Assembly (NCBI GenBank): GCA_031289875.1
Contig: JAITOO010000057.1
Location: 1 to 7,278, forward strand
Direction of reading: 5' to 3'
From: Flavobacteriaceae bacterium
Lineage (GTDB): Bacteria > Bacteroidota > Bacteroidia > Flavobacteriales > Weeksellaceae
DNA: 7,278 nucleotides
Part shown: positions 6,002 to 7,278 of the stretch, one piece after another
How positions within the stretch are numbered: the first letter of the stretch is position 1
Layout: each line of letters begins with the position of its first letter
Translations under genes and position numbers: made by a program
The notes under the pieces: generated by a model
What the model was told of the DNA's origin: nothing
Seen by the model: the letters and a program-made list of their open reading frames with translations, nothing else
Database searches by the model: none

Positions 6002-7278
6002 ATGAAAAAGTGGCTGTTTTTATTGTTAATTTCCTGCTTCGCATCGGCACAAAATACCCGCTGGACGGATTATTTTTCCTATTTTAACGTGAAATATATC
6101 TCCGCCGAAGACCGAATTTTGTATTGTGCGGCGGAAAATGGGCTGTTCTCTTATAACTTGATTACGGGAGAAATTCAAAAAATTTCCAAAGTCAATGGGT
6201 TGCACGAAGTGAAAATCACCGCTTTTGCCCAAAACACGGAAAAAGGCAAGATGCTCATCGGTTACGAAGGCGGCAAATTAGATGTAGTGGACGACAGCGG
6301 CATTCATCTGATTATCGACATTCCGATTGACCAGAATTTTCAGGGAGACAAAAGCATTAACGACATCTATACGGAAGGCGATTACGCCGTACTTTCGATG
6401 AATTTCGGAGTTCTACTCTTCAATTTGGACAAGCTGGAATTTAAGGAAACCTGTTTCTTTCAACAAGGCGCAAGTTATTTTCCTGTCAAAAAAGCAGTTA
6501 TTTACAACAATCAAGTTTTTGCTGCTTCGACCAATGGGCTTTATTCCCACACGATTGACGGCATGTTTCCCAACTTCTTGGCGTGGACACTTTCTGCAGG
6601 CGGAAATATCAGTCAAACAGCGAAAAACAACTCAACGCTTCTTTACGAATCAGGAGGAAACCTTTTTAAGAGCCAAGAGGGAACTTTCTGGCAGAATGTG
6701 GGGTATTATCCTAATCTTCAAGATATTGTTTCTGCCGAAGAAAATATTTTGCTCGTAGAATCAAACAACGTTACAGTACTTAATTCCAATCTAAATATCA
6801 TCGGTTCAAATTCTTATACCGAAAACTTGAATACAGCCGCTCTGTTTGACGGAAAGCTGTACGCAGGAACGCAACTGCGCGGAATCTTTGACGGTGTGAA
6901 TTACATCGCACCCGACGGACCTTTCAGCAACATTTCCTATTCTATCAACATTGCAGAAAACCAACTTTGGATTGCGCCCGGAGGCAGAGATGCCGCCTAC
7001 AATGCGCCCTCATATTTCGCCAACGGCTACTACCACTTCGACGGAAGCCGATGGAAGCACATCACAGACGACGATATGAATATCCCCGACGACTACCTCA
7101 ACGAATCCAACGGATACCCTTACCCTTTCGTCATGCAGATTGTACCGAATCCGTCCAACATAAAAGAAACCTACGTCATGTCGTACAGCAACGGCTTGAT
7201 TAAGATGACGGACGACGTTTTCACGGCACGGTACAATAGGGACAACAGCCCCATTCCGCAATGGGAACGGATCACGGG
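6002..7278 (+). CDS. porZ: PorZ-like two-propeller protein of the type IX secretion system (3' partial)
   Basis: The frame is open from the ATG at 6002 to the right edge (425 codons). In Porphyromonas gingivalis PorZ is a surface-exposed protein with two beta-propellers and a C-terminal sorting domain; it works in the attachment complex, supplying A-LPS to the PorU sortase. Here an N-terminal signal peptide (residues 1-16, KKW charge then LFLLLIS, probable cleavage after ASA) leads into WTDYFSYFNV (21-30), then repeated propeller-blade strands such as ILYCAAENGLFSY (39-51), MLIGYEGGKLDVVD (84-97) and the family-like GDKSINDIY (115-123). The second propeller seems to start around residue 280 (LYAGTQLRGIFDG). 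The sorting domain, if present, lies beyond the window. LISC (9-12) could also be read as a lipobox, so a lipoprotein is an alternative. Recognition rests on overall resemblance, so a different propeller protein is possible. It is transcribed away from xerD. Confidence 0.78.
   Translation, partial: MKKWLFLLLISCFASAQNTRWTDYFSYFNVKYISAEDRILYCAAENGLFSYNLITGEIQKISKVNGLHEVKITAFAQNTEKGKMLIGYEGGKLDVVDDSGIHLIIDIPIDQNFQGDKSINDIYTEGDYAVLSMNFGVLLFNLDKLEFKETCFFQQGASYFPVKKAVIYNNQVFAASTNGLYSHTIDGMFPNFLAWTLSAGGNISQTAKNNSTLLYESGGNLFKSQEGTFWQNVGYYPNLQDIVSAEENILLVESNNVTVLNSNLNIIGSNSYTENLNTAALFDGKLYAGTQLRGIFDGVNYIAPDGPFSNISYSINIAENQLWIAPGGRDAAYNAPSYFANGYYHFDGSRWKHITDDDMNIPDDYLNESNGYPYPFVMQIVPNPSNIKETYVMSYSNGLIKMTDDVFTARYNRDNSPIPQWERIT

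Overview
The window reads as a chromosome segment of a Bacteroidota bacterium. The evidence is a start of a PorZ-type component of the type IX secretion system (a secretion system of this phylum), a good match to the Bacteroidota -7 promoter element TAnnTTTG directly in front of xerD, and the near absence of Shine-Dalgarno sequences before most starts. A hypC gene implies that the organism makes a [NiFe] hydrogenase. Genus or species cannot be read from this sequence.

Bases 1-3089 hold a compact type II restriction-modification module. The first gene enters from the left edge and is one polypeptide carrying the C-terminal part of a cytosine-5 methyltransferase followed by a complete N6-adenine methyltransferase. 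Two bases after its stop comes an HNH-nuclease protein of 393 residues, the likely restriction enzyme. Fusing two methyltransferases of different chemistry implies an asymmetric target in which one strand is protected at C and the other at A. A run of ten A sits in the linker between the two methylase domains, and either one-base slip would cut the protein after the m5C domain. Directly after the endonuclease is a short reading frame (3095-3218) that is whole only if one frameshift is corrected, at an A6 or (TC)4 tract. The module is visibly more A/T-rich than what follows, as expected for a transferred island.

Bases 3281-4429 carry three same-strand genes: hypC (hydrogenase maturation chaperone), ridA (enamine/imine deaminase) and a small four-helix membrane protein of unknown role. 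Gaps of 33 and 72 bases allow one transcript.

Bases 4449-5871, on the minus strand, hold xerD-like tyrosine recombinase followed 22 bases later by a CxxCxxCC (YkgJ-type) metal-binding protein, probably one operon. The xerD promoter element lies only four bases from its ATG, which suggests a leaderless or almost leaderless message, and a perfect inverted repeat sits just upstream.

Bases 5872-6001 are a divergent promoter region. From 6002 to the right edge runs an exported beta-propeller protein best matched to PorZ, cut off by the window. No tRNA, rRNA, CRISPR array, insertion sequence or origin was seen.
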